Source of the DNA: an uncultured Pseudomonadota bacterium | Lineage (GTDB): Bacteria; Pseudomonadota; Alphaproteobacteria; RF32; CAG-239 | Assembly (NCBI GenBank): GCA_902795745.1 | Contig: CADBMG010000078.1 | Span: 1 to 32,609 of the forward strand | Direction: 5' to 3' | DNA: 32,609 nucleotides | Part shown: piece by piece, positions 31,072 through 32,609 of the stretch | Position numbering within the stretch: the first letter of the stretch is position 1 | How the letters are laid out: each line of letters begins with the position of its first letter | The notes under the pieces: model-generated | Told to the model about the DNA's origin: nothing | The model's database searches: none | Seen by the model: the letters and a program-made list of their open reading frames with translations, nothing else | Program-made: the position numbers and the translations under genes

Positions 31072-32609
31072 ATGACAGAGTCTTATACGGGCAAAAAGCG
31101 TGTAAGAAAGAATTTCGGCCGAATCGACGCAGTGATGGATATGCCGAATTTAATTGACGTGCAAACCGGCTCTTATTCGAGCTTTATTAATAATAAAGAT
31201 AACAAAGGTGAACATTGTGAATTCGGGTTGGAAGAAGTATTCAAATCCATTTTCCCGATTAAAGATTTTTCCGGTAACGGAGAATTGGAATTCGTTGATT
31301 ATGTTTTGGAAGAACCAAAATATGATGAAGATGAATGTATCAGACGCGATATGACGTATGCGGCGCCTATTAAAGCGACGTTACGTTTGGTTGTGTTTGA
31401 TAATGATGATGCAACGGGTACAAGATCGGTTCACGATGTTAAAGAACAGGCCGTCTATATGGGCGATATTCCGCTGATGACGGAAAAAGGAACGTTTATT
31501 TTCAACGGTACGGAACGTGTAGTTGTTTCTCAAATGCATCGTTCACCGGGAGTGTTTTATGACAGCGATGGCGGCAAAACAATTTCGTCAGGTAAAAAGC
31601 TGTTTTCGGCACGTATCATTCCATATCGCGGTTCATGGCTTGATTTTGAATTTGATGCCAAAGATTTAATTTATGCTCGTATTGATCGTCGCCGTAAATT
31701 ACCGGTTACATCAGTTTTGTATGCTCTTTATTCCAAAGAAACGGAAGAAAAATTGAAAAAGGGTCAAGAAGTTGCTCTTGAAAATATTCAAGGTATGGAT
31801 AAAGAAGAAATATTAAACTATTTCTACGAAACCGAGACTTATTTGGCTGATAAGAAAAATTGGAAGATGAAATTTGAACCGAAACGGATGAACGGTGTTA
31901 AATATCAATTTCCGTTGATTAATGCTGCCACCGGAGAAACCGTTTGGGATGCAGGTAAAAAGTTAACCGTGCGTTCAGCACAAAAGTTAGCTGATGAAGG
32001 CTTGGAATATTTTGTAGTTTCCAAAGATCAGCTCTATGGCAAGTTCTTGGCTAAAAATATTGTTATGCCGAAAACCGGAGAAGTTTTGGCCGAGGCAGGA
32101 GATGAAATTAACGAAGAATTGTTGGATAAATTGATTGCCGCAAAAATTAAAGAGATTGATGCTTTATATATTGACGGCTTGAACGTCGGGGCATATTTGC
32201 GGAATACTTTGGCAATTGATCGTAACCGCAATCGCCAAGATGCACTCTTGGATATTTATCGTGTTATGCGTCCGGGTGAGCCGGCAACATATGAAGCTGC
32301 TGATGCTTTGTTCAAGCAATTGTTCTTTGATCCGGAACGTTATGACTTGTCGGCCGTGGGTCGTGTTAAGATGAATGCATCTTTGGATACATCTTTTGAA
32401 GAAGCTCCTGATACATTGCGAGTTTTGCGCAAAGACGATATTTTAAAGATTATCAAAAAATTGATTAACATTCGTGATGGTAAAGGTACGGTTGATGATA
32501 TTGACCACTTAGGTAATCGTCGTGTACGTTCGGTTGGCGAATTGATGGAGAACCAATATCGTATGGGTCTTTTGAGAATGGAACGTGCTATCAGAGAAAA
32601 AATGAGCGC
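31072..32609 (+). CDS. rpoB: RNA polymerase beta subunit, 5' part (cut by window end)
   Basis: The first 512 codons of the beta subunit of RNA polymerase; the frame is open to the last base. The opening GKKRVRKNFGRIDAVMDMPNLIDVQ, GIxPLMTEKGTF-type segment (MGDIPLMTEKGTFIFNGTERVVVSQMHRS), SARIIPYRGSW and the HLGNRRVRSVGELMENQ block identify it beyond doubt. The latter lies just before the rifampicin-binding region, which is past the end, so drug resistance cannot be judged. A normal full length would be near 1,350-1,400 residues. Start chosen at ATG 31072 with GAGGA nine bases upstream. rpoC is expected to follow. Confidence 0.97.
   Translation, partial: MTESYTGKKRVRKNFGRIDAVMDMPNLIDVQTGSYSSFINNKDNKGEHCEFGLEEVFKSIFPIKDFSGNGELEFVDYVLEEPKYDEDECIRRDMTYAAPIKATLRLVVFDNDDATGTRSVHDVKEQAVYMGDIPLMTEKGTFIFNGTERVVVSQMHRSPGVFYDSDGGKTISSGKKLFSARIIPYRGSWLDFEFDAKDLIYARIDRRRKLPVTSVLYALYSKETEEKLKKGQEVALENIQGMDKEEILNYFYETETYLADKKNWKMKFEPKRMNGVKYQFPLINAATGETVWDAGKKLTVRSAQKLADEGLEYFVVSKDQLYGKFLAKNIVMPKTGEVLAEAGDEINEELLDKLIAAKIKEIDALYIDGLNVGAYLRNTLAIDRNRNRQDALLDIYRVMRPGEPATYEAADALFKQLFFDPERYDLSAVGRVKMNASLDTSFEEAPDTLRVLRKDDILKIIKKLINIRDGKGTVDDIDHLGNRRVRSVGELMENQYRMGLLRMERAIREKMS

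Overview
The window is a dense stretch of an AT-rich (about 37-40% GC by eye) bacterial chromosome. Several genes point to an alphaproteobacterium: a TrcR/DUF1013 cell-cycle regulator, a DksA whose zinc finger keeps one cysteine, a cysteine-free L31, the dksA-maf-rng-yacG order, and an alphaproteobacterial-style XRE regulator. No gene requires a cultured, well-known genus, so an uncultured, possibly host-associated lineage is a reasonable guess but not shown. I found no tRNA, rRNA, CRISPR array, insertion sequence or prophage.

Layout: (1) 111-2206, a histidine phosphatase fused to the queuosine enzyme QueH, followed by an S66 LD-carboxypeptidase. (2) 2277-4911, minus strand: trcR with a histone-H1-like tail, rpmE, and an efp/inositol-phosphatase-like pair. 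(3) 5083-9256: a GC-rich orphan gene, a small CxxC membrane protein, an XRE regulator overlapping trmB, a zinc-type CDF exporter and TspO. (4) 9394-13326: an RNase J-like nuclease, map, radC and HU. (5) 13508-17746: an unknown membrane protein with a long acidic tail, overlapping yejA-yejB. (6) 17802-19789, minus strand: a second orphan gene with a textbook promoter, and an extradiol-dioxygenase/AMMECR1 fusion. (7) 19947-23381: truB-rpsO-pnp. (8) 23442-23702: a lone acyl carrier protein. (9) 23870-30757: one long plus-strand run dksA-maf-rng-yacG-mlaE-mlaF-mlaD-pqiC-like-ICMT-like, almost every junction overlapping or only a few bases wide. (10) 31072 to the end: the first 512 codons of rpoB, with its own promoter and a structured leader instead of the usual rplJ-rplL upstream.

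How they work together: most genes are housekeeping. RNA maturation and decay are well represented (RNase J-like, PNPase, RNase G, TruB, TrmB, QueH). Envelope work is the second theme: Mla-type lipid transport with its lipoprotein, a peptide importer with only its binding protein and one permease present, LD-carboxypeptidase, and membrane proteins of unknown role. Boundaries are unusually clear, with strong A-stem-T terminators and sigma70 promoters of 16-18 base spacing. Nothing here is clearly a new system; the best leads are the QueH fusion, the two orphan genes with atypical base composition and strong promoters, the catalytically degraded phosphatase coupled to efp, and the detached rpoB leader.
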